A stretch of 64,000 nt of DNA from Endocalyx cinctus (lineage: Eukaryota > Ascomycota > Sordariomycetes > Amphisphaeriales > Apiosporaceae): assembly GCA_001600455.1 (NCBI GenBank), contig BCKC01000001.1, forward strand, positions 7,366,579 to 7,430,578. The letters are read 5' to 3'. Within the stretch, counting starts at the first letter, position 1; every line of letters starts with the position of its first letter. The translations under genes and the position numbers were made by a program. Of this stretch, positions 36,025 to 49,726 are shown in pieces. The notes beneath the pieces are model-generated. The model worked only from the letters and a program-made list of their open reading frames with translations, ran no database searches and was not told where the DNA came from.

Positions 36025-38247
36025 ATGGATTTATGCAACTTTTGCACCTGTATTATCACCGACTTCTCTCGCCCCGAACTTGCAGGATGGCGATTTACCC
36101 ACATACCACTTTCAGCCTCTTATCAGTCTTGCCGTATGTGCAAATTGATCAAAACTTCTATTTCCGAAGATATTGAAAATAACGAAGGAGATTTGCAAGC
36201 CTGGGAAGAGTGGGGACAAAATAGGAAAGCTAAAGTAATTGATAATTTCTCATTGGACAACAAAATTGCACAGGCATTCCTGGTTTGTACATCCGAATTG
36301 AGCCTCCAGTTTCAGCTATGGGCGAAAGAAAGTAAGATAAGATTATAAAAATGATCACCCGCTAGTCTCATGACATAACTATCCGTGGAAACTAAAACGA
36401 TAATTCAGGCAGTCCTGCAGCTCAAGTCGGTGCTATAACGACAAATCCACCCATTATGAGTAACCATCCTATGGAGTTTAAAACTCTTATTCAATCTTGG
36501 ATTACATCATGCCTTTCCTCGCATACATCTTGCCATCAAACAGTAGCGGAAAAAACATTATCTAAGCATGGATCTAAGTTGCCCAGTAGAATACTACAAA
36601 TAAATCCAAGCGGGGATCCCAATTTTGTGAGGCTCATAAAACCAGGGCGTCTAGTTGCCCGCTATTGTGCACTTAGCCACTGCTGGGGTCCTCCAGGGAA
36701 GCACCCAAAGAAAACAACAACGGAAAATATACAAGAGCACTTCCACGGTATATCCATATCAGATTTGCCGAGTACATTCCAAGATGCAGTGCAACTGGCG
36801 CGGGCAATTGGGATTGATTATCTTTGGATCGACAGTTTATGCATCGTTCAGGATGATCCCGAGGACTGGCAACGAGAATCGGCAGTGATGGGGGAGATCT
36901 ACCAAAGCTCATTCCTCGTTATTGCTGCAGCTGGATCTAGTAACGCAGAAGAAGGGCTGTTCAATATACCAAGATACTCCGAGTTGTCCATCGAAGTCCC
37001 CTACTTCAATTCCAATTATCAACAAGAAGGGATGATTAATATAGCACCACTTAATGGTTCACCTATTAACCCAGATATTGGACCCCTAGCAAAACGGGGA
37101 TGGGTATGTCAAGAGTGGTACTTGGCAAGGAGAATCGTATTTTTCATGCCCAGTGGTGTTTCCTGGATGTGTAAAGAAATTGAACTTAGTGAATCAGGGG
37201 CAGTGGAAGAGTTTCGGTCCAGTTTTCCTTTACTTCGCTGGGATTCTACAGGAGAGTGGCTTTGGTTTCTGGATCACTATTCTAATGCTCGATTCACCTT
37301 TCATACCGACCGCCTCGTCGCAATGCAAGGGATTGCAAGCGAGATTCAAAAAAAGAGGTCAGATAAGTATCACCTTGGCGTATGGACAGCCGACCTAGAA
37401 CGGCAACTGATATGGCTAAATGAAGACCTTTGTCCAGATGATGATATCCCGAACCTACCTTCGTGGTGCTGGGCTTCTAGAGGAGGAGGAAAAGGATTCG
37501 CTTTGGATAACCCTAGGATAAAACACTATCTCGCCAACATTAAGGTGTTAAACCGAGTCAACCTAGACTGTAAAAAACATACCCTTACTGGTTTGGGGAT
37601 TCTCCGTCGCGCATGTCTCAAACCTCATTTTCAGCCAACTAATCGCTGTTGCTATCGGCAGTTTGGCGGTTCGTATTCGATGGCCAATGATCCGAACATA
37701 CCCGAATCACCTTTTTTTGAAAGATCTGATAACGGATTCACAAGGGCTTTGGTTTTCGAACTTTTGGACGATCATTACAACTTCGCTACAATCGGATTCG
37801 CCCTCTTCGATATGGAATGGTATTCAAATCTGTTCATTCTACCACTCATATCTATTCAGAGGACAGAGGAAGATCCGTTGTATGTAACTGCGACTGAGCC
37901 AGCCTCCCGTCACTGGATTTAGAAATGCTGCTAATGCCTGATTTTAGCTATCATCCAAGGAGGGGCCCACTTCCAATACCGTCGGAACCCCATAGACTTA
38001 TGGTATGGTAAGATATCCCTTCGTGTACCAAATGTTTATCTATGAACATAGAAGAAATATTCTAACAAAATAGGATTCATGTATCGATATCGGACATTTG
38101 GCGCACGGCACTCATCTCGAGTGGGCTCTATTACTTGCGGGGGTTGATGAGCCAGAGAGGCGTTTCAAGAGGGTTGGGGTAGCGATCGTATATCCCAGTA
38201 GAATGAAGGGCGATTATGGAGATCCAGTGCCCTTTGAAATTGTCTGA
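36025..38247 (+). CDS. HET-domain (heterokaryon incompatibility) protein
   Basis: Exon 1 is 36025-36331 and exon 2 starts at 36409 after a 77-bp intron. The frame in exon 2 is open to 37922. However, splicing from a donor at 37884 to the acceptor at 38073 (branch TTCTAAC just before it) adds an in-phase last exon, 38074-38247, with a typical HET-like C-terminus. That gives 651 residues instead of 606. The HET domain is plain: ALSHCWG, then an LPSTFQDA segment, then DYLWIDSLCIVQDD, then SFLVIAAAGS, and later GWVCQEWYLARR. The first 90 residues contain CxxC-like pairs (CNFCTC, CRMC). HET proteins trigger non-self recognition and programmed cell death (family knowledge). It lies between the two biosynthetic clusters and is probably not part of either pathway. 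Confidence 0.88.
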
Positions 38248-39571
38248 TATGCAGAAGTATAACTTATCAAGTCTTTTCTGTGTGATTCTTTTGGGTTTGT
38301 CGGGTTTCTAGGTCACTAGGTATATTTCCTTGGTAGGACGTCTCCAAGTTAAGTTTCTATTTTCATAATTATGCTCTTTCTCTTTAAGGAAATCAAAAAG
38401 TTTTTGGGATCTCATTCTGGTTTTCTAAACGGACTCTTAAAATCACCTTCGAGTTCTGTCATAGTGTTAGAGCTTATGGAGGTGGATTGGGAGCTTGGCG
38501 ATCATATCAAGTGTACTATGTAAATACCTCATTGAATTAGGGCTTAAGGAACTATCTATTTATATGAATCGAACGGGAGCTCAGCACCTTATTTATAATG
38601 ATTCCTGAGCTGGTAATACGTAATTACAGGATTGGTCAATCACTCAGACCGGCTCAGTAAGCTTGATTCCACCCCTTAATTTAACGTCTCCCATACCAGG
38701 TCCCATTCAGTCCCACTTCTCCGTCACAAGTTCTTATTATCTCTACGGAGTGGTATTTCGTAAATAGCAGATGCACACTTTACAGTACTCCACTCAGCAT
38801 AAGGCTAGGGAAACTATGTAGTACCTCAAGATACTAAATCTAAGTTGTTGTGGCGTGGCGGGCCTCACCTGTCTGAATCACGGCTTGGTTTTCTGACGAA
38901 ATTAGACTCTATACGCTCGCCATATAATATATAGTAGAATAGCTTGGGAAGAGATAGTAGAAGGGTGGTATACCCACTGATAATTCGAGCTGTAAGCTCC
39001 TCATAATTTCTGTGAGCTTTGCGTGCCGATTTTGGGTGGATCACCATGATGGCGATGCCACTACCTAATGAAACTCCATCCACATGGCAAGTTACCATGA
39101 TCTACTGTTACCCTGCACGTATATTACTCGCTACCAGAGACACTACGTGTTCGGTTAACCTTCTGGTCATTTATCTGCAAACTACGCTTGAACTCGTATG
39201 AAAGCCAGTCGATATAATTACCCTAACGTTATGAAAAAAAAAAATACATTAGAAAACAAAATTCTGGCCTCAGTCGGTGAATCATATTTATTATATGACT
39301 ACTGCTTCCACCCTACTTATATTACAAGTGTCACAATCATCATCCATGCTGTTGCAGAGTTAAGTGTCGCAGACCATTAGCCATAACTTGGTCTTATTTG
39401 ATAGTTAAGAGTCGTTCATTTCGACTTTTCATATTTCAACTGAATTGATGGTAAGGGCGTAGGATGGCTATATAATGAAGATGGTATGAGTCAGTCGCAC
39501 AGAAAAGATCAAACTCCACGTTTCTAAAGTTGATTTTCCATTACTTGTGGATATAATCAGTTGCAAGTGCA
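38248..39571. other. Convergent spacer between HET and ABC transporter genes
   Basis: AT-rich, with only short open frames and no recognised domain. It holds the 3' ends of two convergent genes. I see no RNA gene or mobile element. Confidence 0.55.
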
Positions 39572-42500
39572 CTAAGACTTATATATAAGACGCTCGAGCT
39601 TTTCCTTCTCTCCACTCTCATTAACCATCCTGTTGAACTCTCCGCCCCTCTTTCGGAGTAATTTCACAGGCTCGTCGAACTCAACAACATTTCCGTTATC
39701 CAATACAATAATCTTATCAAAATCTGCGATGGTACTGAGACGGTGGGCGATAACGATCAGGGTACTTCCCCGAAACTGTTCCCGGATGCTCTCCTGAATC
39801 AGTGCATCTGTACCCATATCAACCGCCGATGTCGCCTCGTCCAGGACCATTATCTTCGGCCTGGTTATGATGGCACGGGCCAGACAGACGAGTTGCCTTT
39901 GACCTTGTGAGAGGTTAAGGCCGCCTTCGGAAACTACCGAATCTAGACTCTCGAATAGATTTTGGCCTTGAAATTTATTCTCGGCCCCCGCTTTGGACGT
40001 AATACTACCACTTTTGTCGTCAACCCCAGCTGACAAAAGATGCACGTCGCGAAGACTCTGCCTCAAAACTTCGTCATCGTACTGATTGAAGACATCGAGG
40101 TTCGTTCGGAGAGTTCCTGAAAAGAGAACAGGGTCCTGTGGTATAATCGAGAGTCGGCTTCGTAGCGCCTGAAGCCCGATCTTAGCAACATCTACTCCAT
40201 CGATCATAATTCGGCCCGACCTAGCCTCAATGAAGCGGAAGAGCGCAAGGGTAAAGGAAGATTTTCCGCTCCCCGTACGTCCGACCACGCCAATCCTTTG
40301 GCCTGGTTCAATCTCAAAAGTGAGACCTTTAAGTACGGATGGAAGTCCGGGAGCGTATCCTGCTTCCAGTCTATCAACTTTTATTCGGCCATGCGATGGC
40401 CAATTTCGTGGTGGTTCGATGCCGGATCGGTCCTCAGTTGGCATGTCGGTATACTCGACTATGCGCTCCGTAGAATTCATGTCCAACTCCATGGCTGAGT
40501 ACCTACGTATCGTCTCCACTACTGCTTCCGAATACTGGAGCGAGAAACTCAGCGCGAAACCGGCCAAGGCAGCTTCGATATCCGACCTAGAAGCCACCAC
40601 GCTCGCTACGGCGAAGGCGAAAACAGCGCCGATTGTGCCCATACGAAAAGACATCCACCGTTGTGTTAACCAGAGATGCCAAGTAGCTCGGGCGTACTCA
40701 TCTAGCTTTTCATGCATGCGCGTCTGGTAGTCTTGGTCCTTTTTAAAGCAGCGGATGGTAAGCAGACCCGTCAGGGTTGAGCCAAAATGCTCGAAGACTG
40801 GTGATTGTGCGGTGGCCTCTAAACGTTTGATCTCTCTTGCGCCGGGCAAGTATTGTGTCGTATAGTAGACACAAATAAAGCCGAGAAGAACCGAAGGAAG
40901 TATCATGTATACGGAAACAAACATGCCAGCAATGACGATTGCTAGAAATGCGAGACCAGATTCCCAAAAATGACTGACATCTCGCGCCAGCTTGGAATCA
41001 ACAGAGCTGAAATCAGCTGCGAATCGGTTTAGAATCCGACCTTGTGGCACAGTATCAAGCCATCTCAGTGGTGCACGGAGCACGGTCTGCGTAAATGATT
41101 CAAACAGTCGCCGTGATGCTTCAATTGATCCGCGGCAAAAGAAAACAAATTTCACGCCGGCTAGGACCGCGGCTAGGAGCGATACGACGAGATAACCGCC
41201 GAGGAATAAATACAGGTGATTCCCTGTTTCTGAATTGGAACTCGTCGTCTTGCTTTCGCCGGAGTTCATAGATGGATTATCTTGAAGGTCCTGCTCCGTC
41301 CAGACCTTGACTAGCCACGCTCGGCCTAGCAGCGCCCCTTGAGCTAGCACAAAAACGCCCAAAGCCGTTGTCCAAAATCGGAAACCACCTGCGGCGATCA
41401 TGTATGCTTTATAAACCTGCCATTTGATATGACCGCGCTCACGGACTTCTTCCTCTACAAACTTGGTTGGTTTTGGTGGTGTGATAGGGTCTAGGTCTCC
41501 TTCTAGAGTATCTGACGATTGCCTGCTTTGGCTTGAAGAAGCTCTGCTCACATCGTCGGGTTTGGTAAAGTCTGCATGATCCGTTCTATTTGCGTGCTTA
41601 ACGTACTTAGGGGTCAGATACGTCGCGTTGGCATAGCTGGATCCATTGGTCTCGTGAAGCCTAACAAGATAAGAGGAGGCTGGAAGAACTAATTCTTCGT
41701 GGTGAGTTGCCAAAATGCGGGTTCGACCTGCCGCCAGGCTTCCCAAGAGGGCATGTTGCAAGAGGTGTCGACCAACGTGTGCGTCTACTGCACTAAAAAT
41801 GTCGTCCAGTACCAAAGTCGCTGCTCTTGAGTACAGAGCTCGGGCGAGAGTCAGACGCCATCGCTGTCCGCCGCTCAAATTTATGCCATTTGCACCGACC
41901 TCTGTGAACTCCCCGTCTGGCATGATTTCAATGTCGCGCTCCAGTGCGCAGGCCCAGATAACTTGTTCATAGCGCTTCTGGACGAACGGCAGACCAAATA
42001 GAATGTTGTCTCGGATTGTTGCATTCTCTGTCCAGGGAATCTGAGCGACATAAGCCAGGGAGCCGGGGTCAATCCATTCCTCATCTGAAATCTCCTCTTG
42101 AGCTTCTGGGAGTCTAATGTTTCCCTGGACGACATCGGCTTCTCCAAGGATTGAAGCGAGTAACAAGGTTTTCCCGCACCCGGTCTTGCCGCAAATTACA
42201 CTATAGGTGAATCATTCTATTAGCCGATAATCTCATCTGTTATTTGGGTCCAAATATATACCTTAGTTCGCCTTTGGGGAATCGAAGGTCCAGCTCCCGA
42301 AGCGCGAATGCCGCACTGAAATTGTCTTCAGACGGCCATTGTACGGTAACGTGATCGAAAGTAACGTGTTCGCCCACCGTTTCGGGCACGGCACGCTCTT
42401 GACGTTGGAGATGTTTTTGCATCCTCTGGATACTGACGTTGGCATCCACAGCCTCCGTTATCAGATTAGGCACTACGCTCAAAGCGTATTCTAATGTGCC

Positions 42501-44333
42501 GAAGATGGCTAAGGATGTAAATGCCGTGGAAGGGGATATGCTCCCATTTTGCCAGGCGTGCACTGCGAGAGACACGGTGCTGAAAAGAAGTGGCGCAGCC
42601 ATCCAGATACAGAGTAGACCGCTGACCAGGACGTACACCCACCACTGTTGCTTTAATTCCCGATCTCGGATGGCAAATATCATGGTCTGCCATTTATCTT
42701 CGACGGCGGAGAATTTAATTTGGCGGATACCACGCAGTGCTTCTCCTGTCAAGGCCATTCTCTCATCTCGAATCGTCATAACCGAATCTTGAGCGTCGGA
42801 ATACTTTCGAGTCGCCCACAAGTTGAGTGGCGTGAGAAGAATAGGCATCACGAGCCCAGCACACACTCCCAACCAGCCGAGTAGGTGAAAGAGGATGCTG
42901 AGGGCTAGTGCAAGATTCACGACCGTGCTTAAAAACAAGTTGTTCTCGGCTGCGAAATTGGAAATGCGGACAGTGTCGACACCAACGAGATTAATGATGG
43001 CTTGCGACGAGGGATCCTGCTCTTCTTCATCGCTGGGCTCTTTCGGGCCATCATTTTCCACGCCGTCTTCCCTCCAATCTTCCATCAGGAGACCTTCTTC
43101 CTCGTCACTTTCCTGAGAATCAATTCCGGCTGCTCCAGTCTTTTCCACCGGGCTTGCGGCTTTGACCCCTTTGATATCTTTTGTGCGCAAAGACTTCTGA
43201 AAGATCATCGCAGCCAACTGCGATCGCACTGGCACAGAGAGCATAGCCCAGTTGACCCACTCTAGCCAAGATTCAACTGCAACCTGGATAATCTTGCTGA
43301 GACCAAGCAAAGTGACCCATAGCCATAAGCTGGAGCTGGTAAAGTCTGGCTGATGACGCTGCTCGAGAAGTCGCAGGATCTTCAACATGCACAACTGAGG
43401 AGCGTAGAGGGCAAAGCCGGACGCTACTGTCAAAGCCCATTGTTGGCAAAATAGGCCCTTATGCGCTAGGAAAATCTTAATCCATAGAGATTGCCAGCGT
43501 GTGTGATTGAAAATGTTCAAAAATCCATTGAGAAGCGGGGCGGTGCGCGCAGCCCAATGCAGGGCGGGAAGGTCCTCATATTCCAGGCGACCTTCTACCT
43601 TAGCTTTATACAATAAGCTGTACGCCCAAGAGAAGGAATAGCGCTGCAGTGATGATACAGTATACTGCGCATCAACTGATCGGCCGTCATGAACTATAGC
43701 TGGTCTGCGCGGTAGCAAAAGAGCCGACGTAGCGGCAAGGATCAAAAGAATCACATCTCCGACCGCAATAATGCTCACGCTAGATTCCCCGAGTAAAGAT
43801 GATTGGTAGATATAGTAAGCTGTCGTAGAAGCTCCGACGAGACAGGAGATTGCGGCATAACAGCCGATGTTGAAACGTGCTGTCGGATTTGGTATAAGAA
43901 AAAGTGAGGCGAGTTGTACAGCGGTCAGGATCTATGAGCCAGCGGGGTTAGTGAGATATGAACGAGGATTACGAGCGAAGAAGACGCTGGATATGGGAAT
44001 AAGGAAAGGTGGAAAACGCACACGAGCGACAAAATCTAGAAAGCTTAATTGGAGTCCAGCGATCCCTAAAAGCCGTATTACAGATAGAATTAAGTCTAAG
44101 GTGATGAAGAGTAAGGCCAATGATTTTGGTGTACGGTCGGTGAACGCTGAAAGTGTTTCATCGTCAGTGTGGCCATCTTCGTCTTGATAGCCACGTACTG
44201 ATGGCAGGTGACTATAGCGAAACCCATATCTGCGCTCGCGTAGAGACGTTAAGCTAAATGTTGCAGATGATGCTAAAAATGAGCCAACAGTGGATAAAAT
44301 AGCGGCTATGAGCGCTACGACTGAGACGAACAT
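39572..44333 (-). CDS. Full-length ABC-C (MRP-type) transporter
   Basis: Three exons on the minus strand, 44333-44022, 43931-42262 and 42200-39572, with introns of 90 and 61 bp, give 1536 residues in continuous phase. The ATG at 44333 is the first in frame; a frame open further upstream lacks an ATG and contains donor-like GTGAGT. Layout: TMD0-like helices, TMD1, NBD1 (Walker A GKTGCGKT; signature LSGGQ; Walker B TLVLDD), a linker rich in Ser/Asp, TMD2, NBD2 (Walker A GRTGSGKSS; signature LSQGQ; Walker B IMVLDEATSAVD). NBD1 has Asp where the catalytic Glu usually follows Walker B, as in other asymmetric ABC-C proteins. It likely exports a conjugate or metabolite. Adjacency to the NRPS group suggests its peptide as substrate (inference). 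Confidence 0.93.
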
Positions 44334-45410
44334 GGCCTGTCGTTCTTGTCGATGTCCGCGACGTGCCGGGTATCTTAGGAGTATACGCTCACTCACCACA
44401 CACGTCACATCTAATTATCACGCCAGCTTTCAAGCTTAAATTGGAGCAGAAATAATCAACAGGAGAATCATGATGTGAAGTGTTATTTTTTTTTTCTTCC
44501 CTTCTCTTTTCTTTTGTTATTAGCGCTATCGATAGTCTATGCATAAGCATAATGGGAGTACAAGGATCTGATTAATCCTGGAAGATGGGAAAACGAAGCC
44601 GGTCAGCCGATGAAAATCTCTGTATATCCACTCTGCGACTGTACGTAATACGTATACTTGATGTGTGTACATAGTTATACATATAATATACACTATAGCT
44701 TCAAGGTGGATATGCGGGCAGGGCTGATCTTTAGCTGATCGTTAAGTCGGAGGGGCAGAGGGGTACGGAGATCGCCCAGGCGGGAACTAATTTAGGTAGT
44801 GATACTTGCCGAGTAACGCCCATGTGTAAGGGGTAGAGACATGCTACGTGGATCTCTCGTATAATAACATACTTTGATCATTTACTATTGTATATGTACA
44901 TTAATTACACGTAGTGTGCAACAATAGAACAATTCCAAGATCTACTATGTAGTATACTACATTGCATGCATACTGTCCGTGATGGGTAAGCAAGTTATAG
45001 TTGATCAGGGGATCTAAAAGTTGTCAGGGGTGCCGATGACTCTTAGATGAATCTATTACCAAAAAAGTCCGCCCTGAACGGTTTTTGACAATACGCAAGT
45101 CCATACCTAACATTTTTGGTCAACTAACAATAGTAATGTTACGATCCCATTGTGGTTGGCCAGTTATGCTATTAAAGGGCGGTGAATGGTACCGTATGAA
45201 TATGTGGCTAGTATGGGAAAAAGCAATGGAAATAGCATACGCATATATTCAAAGCAGAGTCCTACGATAGCTAGCCTAGATTAGGTGATTCGTAATCTTA
45301 TTTTACAATACGTCCAGCTACCTAGCTGCCTAGGTACTATGTATACACGTATGTAATAGTATATGCATCTTACCGTCTCCACAATAAGATGGTAATAACA
45401 TGGTGCTGAC
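44334..45410. other. Intergenic region upstream of the ABC transporter
   Basis: This contains the ABC transporter promoter (T-rich tract on the plus strand near 44485-44520) and AT-rich DNA. Short frames such as 45085-45270 show no domain. No RNA gene or repeat was recognised. Confidence 0.55.
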
Positions 45411-47149
45411 TCAGGTCGTCAGCTTTTCAAACTTGAGCCATAATTTATCCTCCAGTGAGCCTGGAACGTGCCGGCCGAAGGATGCCGAATCTGCGACGTT
45501 GACTTGAAAATTTGTAAAGATGCTGACCAAAATGAAACGCATTACTTGACGCAGGTTGAACAAATTAGCATCAGCATGGGACTGCGAGCTATATCGGCCC
45601 TTGTACTCCTCAAACAGGATATGATGGATAATTAACTTACAATATTGCGTAAGATGAACCCCTACGCAGATCCTTGGTCCGCTTCCAAAGGCCCAGAGTC
45701 GAGTCTCGTCTGACTGCTTACCGTCGGTAAGCGCGAAGTCTTCTAGCCATCTTTCCGGTCGCCACTCGTCCACGTCCTCCCACTTAGAGGGATCTCGGTG
45801 TACAAACCACTGGAAAGAGTTTACTCTAGTCCCCGGCGGTATGTTTTCGTATCCGGCGAGACACACTGTGCGGTCTTCTGGCGTCACCCTCGGCAGCGGC
45901 GTACTATTGGGCCGCATGCGAAAGCTCTCGTTCAGTATGGCCGAGAGGTATGGCAGCTTGTCGAGCGCCTGTGGAGCTGGCATGTACATCCTGTCTTCAG
46001 ATTCCATACTTCCGCGGTTACTGTCAATACGCATATCTAGCTGTGCCTCGCGTAGCTCTGTTCGTAGAGTCTGCTGTGCTGTTGGGTGCCGTGCGATATA
46101 GTAAATGGTGTAGGCGAGGACCAACCCCAGGACCTCCCGCGCGCCCGACATATGGTCGAAGAGTTCACTCGCCACGCAGAGTTGGAGGCTTTGGGTGTCT
46201 TTTTCTAGCATACTCTTCTTCGTTGAGGTGAATACCGTCTCAAATACGATTGGGGTGTTCTCCGGGCTCCCGATTCCGTCCTTTATGGTTTGGCTTGCAT
46301 CATCGCACATCTTCATCATCCAGTCTTCGATCCATTGAGTAGATTCAGCGTGCCCTTTGCCCATCATATCAAGCCCGAACAAGTCGAGCAACTGTGTCAG
46401 ATGAGGTAGTTCCTGTGACCAAAAAGACTCTTTACAGTAGCGCTTCTCGTAATGTTCAAGCCATTCGCGCGTCTTACTTCTAGGCGCCTGCAGGAAATTC
46501 GAGGCATTAGAAAAACCAAAGATAAACTGCGTGACTAGGTCTAGACAAAGAGCGTAGCTCAGCTCTAGAGCTTCAGTCGGGTTTTCTATTTTTGATTCCT
46601 GCTCCAGACGAGGAATTAGCCGTTCGTATATAGTTCTCTTCGTCATGGCCAGCAATCCTGCCGAGCCGAATAGAGATGATTTTGTGTATGGCGTTGACAT
46701 GTTCCGCCGGTGATATGCATGCTGATGTCTGTCGCGGCTAGAGAACGAGTTTTTTTTCCTGGGACTTGTGTATTAGCGGGAATAATTATTTTCCCATGAA
46801 AGATATTTTCTGCTTACCCGTAATAATTGAAAAAGTCATAGTAACCAGGCTTGTCAAAGCCTCCACCGTATATTTTTCGGATACCGTCTTGATAGCAGTT
46901 AACGCTGAGGTCTTTCGGTCCGAGCCGAACCATTGGACCAAGCTTTTGATGCGCTTCTATTGCCTTCTCAAGTTCTCGCCCATTCCATCTCTGCCATAAA
47001 ATCCATAGAGAAGAAATTCTAGAAGACCAATGCGCGCTAGGTATCTTGGATAATGGTGATAACAGGAGTGACTTCCAAGAAAGGTACAGAATTACTGAAA
47101 GAGCAACTCCAGCTCCCATCAAGGGTATATAGAGTGATTGGTCTCTCAT
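45411..47149 (-). CDS. Cytochrome P450 monooxygenase (NRPS cluster)
   Basis: Three exons on the minus strand, 47149-46818, 46764-45641 and 45544-45411, give 529 residues. The second intron (45640-45545, 96 bp) is a multiple of three and stop-free, so an unspliced reading also stays open. Its removal restores the normal P450 C-terminus directly after the haem loop, which is why I call it an intron. An N-terminal membrane helix anchors the protein. Motifs: ExxR in NESFRMRP and the haem loop FGSGPRICVG with the axial Cys. It is divergent from the 2OG oxygenase across 355 bp. The likely role is oxidation of the NRPS product (inference). Confidence 0.88.
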
Positions 47150-47505
47150 CTTGCTTGAACGATTAACAATTGTCTATATGCGACTCTGTAGAGGTGAAAG
47201 GTACCTAATATATACCGAGAATACATTTACTTATATAATTAAACATAACTACAGTGAAAACATTTTTATTTCTTATTCTTATATGAGTATCATCTTCTTG
47301 TATAAGGATATGAGTATGATATTGTAATCATATGTGGTACTTAAGCTTAGCTGCAGAACTCAGCTTCCGTATATAATTCTCACTATATATATCTTTATGG
47401 TACTTATTATTATTATATAAACGCCCATTCAACCCGTTATTCCAACTCAGTTCTCTTCATCATACATCTTATATCAATCTTATTTAACTACATACATTAG
47501 AAATT
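47150..47505. promoter_or_regulatory. Divergent promoter of P450 and 2OG oxygenase
   Basis: A 355-bp AT-rich spacer between back-to-back starts. TATATAA at 47414-47420 lies about 86 bp upstream of the oxygenase ATG and could be its TATA box. The arrangement suggests that the two oxidases are co-expressed. Confidence 0.6.
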
Positions 47506-48479
47506 ATGATGGCAACGAAAGTACCGTACGGTGTCCAGGGGCACGGAAAACTCCCTACGCATCCCGCTGGGGAATGGTACACTGATCAAGCTCAACCATT
47601 GAGCCGACAGTCTTTCCTCGACTTGCTAGCTGGGAGAATTCCGGTTATTAAGATTCCCAGCTTCGCCTCGAAAGAGGTCTGTGACAAGCTGTTGGCAGAG
47701 CTGACTCCTAAGTTCTGCCCCTACATGAACACGTCGGGGCCAGTCCTGGAGAAGGTTGGGTTGGCTCAGTTTGAATTCCAAGCCCAATCAGAAGCAGATT
47801 ATGAGAAACGTACAGGTGAAGGTAAGATTCTCCGCTCTTCCTAGCTGATCCCACCACGTAAAATCAAGATGATCTAATACGGTCGACAGAAAAGCAGAGG
47901 TACTTCGACGAATCGGTCAAGTATGCATCCATGCACGATGATCTTGCCCAAGCTGTGGGGGAGAACTTATGGGCTAGGGTCGTTTCGACCCTTGCGGCGC
48001 TGGTTCCGGAATGGGACGTCGGTGTTGCAAGCGAGGGGAAAGGCAAGGAATACTTCTCTGGGATCTTTCGCTGCATCAACAATGGAACCCCGATTCACTG
48101 CGATTGGTGCCCATACGACTGCAATACAGAAGACTGGATTCTCAACCGCATCACGAACCAGGCCGTGTTCAACCTGTACATCAGCCCAATCAACGGAGGT
48201 GGTACAACGCTATACGACGTCCAGTGGACACCGGAGGCGTTGCGCTACCGCGATACTACCTCCTACGGCTACCATCCTAACCTCGTAGAGGGGCGAAAGA
48301 GCTGTCTTTTTGAGCCGAACATAGGCGATCTTTACATCTTCAACTCGCGTAACATGCACGAGGTTCGAGCAGCCAGTCAGACATACGACCCACCTGGGCG
48401 CGTCGGCCTCGCTAGTTTCATGGGCATCTTGCCACCCCAGGATGAAAAGGAGCGGACTAAGCTGATGTTTTGGTCTTAG
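47506..48479 (+). CDS. 2-oxoglutarate/Fe(II)-dependent oxygenase
   Basis: Two exons, 47506-47821 and 47890-48479, with a 68-bp intron, give 301 residues. Two ATGs stand side by side at 47506 and 47509; the first is used here. The iron-binding triad is visible: HxD in IHCDW (His175, Asp177) and distal His262 in NMHEVRA. Arg276 in GRVGL is well placed for the 2-oxoglutarate carboxylate. The double-stranded beta-helix core lies between them. Such enzymes hydroxylate, desaturate or cyclise amino acids or peptides in fungal NRPS pathways (family knowledge). It may supply a modified amino acid to the NRPS 1.2 kb downstream or tailor the peptide. The substrate cannot be told from sequence. Confidence 0.85.
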
Positions 48480-49726
48480 TAGGTTTTTGTACACTAGCCT
48501 TGAAAATTTTATCATGTGGTTCTTATGTGTCACGCTGAGTCGGCGCGGGTAATCTATTAACAATCTTTGCATGCTCGTATTTGCGACTAATAGTGTTTCC
48601 GTCTGACTAATAACAGACAGCCAATTATATAGACGTCGTCGTTGGTCTAGTTATGTGACTGGATTCATCCACGTGGCAATTGAGTTAGTGTAGTAGGATC
48701 ACATCATAAACTGATCTGGAAGTTGTCTATGTACGTGGAGTTAAGCACTCGAACGGCCCGGAAAACGTAATTCCCGCAAGTTGATTTGCGGTGATACCGT
48801 CCTAATCCCTTAGGGTACAAGGGAATATGCTTGATCGTTCCAGGGCACCCTGCATCGGGGTTCAAAATAAACCCTTCCGCTGGATTTAGACCGATGCATG
48901 TTTCGTAACATTTATACTAACTATTCGATATGTTAAAAAGGACCGCATTTTATTTTGTGGGGTCGCTGCAAGTAAGATCCTGCCAGCCTGCGTAACGTAT
49001 TCTGCAGGTCTTTTTCTGCATCCATGCCGTCATTCTCTTAACTTTCCTGTGATTTGCGCGATTGGTCAAATACATACCATGTCATTATTCGAAATCCCAA
49101 CATAATGTAGGTGTATGCTCGTCTTCTCAGGAGGCACAGCTTACCTCGGTACCATGTCTATACATAACACATGTATTCCGAATACGTAACAGATACCATT
49201 CACCTACCTAGCTGCTTAAGTACAGTCTGCACAAGGACAAGGACATATATCCGCATTTCTCTTGGCTGTCAGCTCTTTCTTAAATCTCAGGGGTAGCTAA
49301 GCTGACTATAGTATAATTGCAGTAAGCTAGAGAAGTGACTTAAATCTGACACATGTAGTACTTTCACCGCACAGTAGGGTTGAAATGTCGAATGCACGGC
49401 TATCGTGATAAAGTGTAATAATGATTGGATTGATGAATAATTTCCTATCTCTTACAGCAATATCAGGGGAAGCAATTATATTGTAGCTTCTGTAGTGATG
49501 TCTAGGTAGTTGGTGCCGTTAATTCAATGCCCTTAGTTAAAAGTTAGCATCATGGGTGTCCTTCATAGCTTACATCTTCTTCTATGTACTGTCTATGTAA
49601 TCGTAGATGGGCGGTATTATAGAATCCTAAGACATGTAAAGTACCTATTCTTACTCCAGTCTTGACTGCTTCTCAGAACCGCATACTTTTTTGTAAAACA
49701 TTCACATCACACAGGCACTTTGCATA
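48480..49726. other. NRPS upstream region
   Basis: This 1.25-kb spacer upstream of the NRPS has no coding signal. The region 48800-48990 is locally less AT-rich. It should contain the NRPS promoter and the 2OG oxygenase 3' UTR. No defined regulatory motif was recognised. Confidence 0.55.

Noticed and set aside
45085..45270. 61-residue open frame between the ABC transporter and P450
   Set aside because: No domain, no neighbouring exons with fitting phase, low coding character.
47506..48479. Naming the 2OG oxygenase after a specific enzyme of a known alkaloid pathway
   Set aside because: Only the HxD...H and Arg motif can be verified. Substrate and orthology cannot be told from sequence alone.
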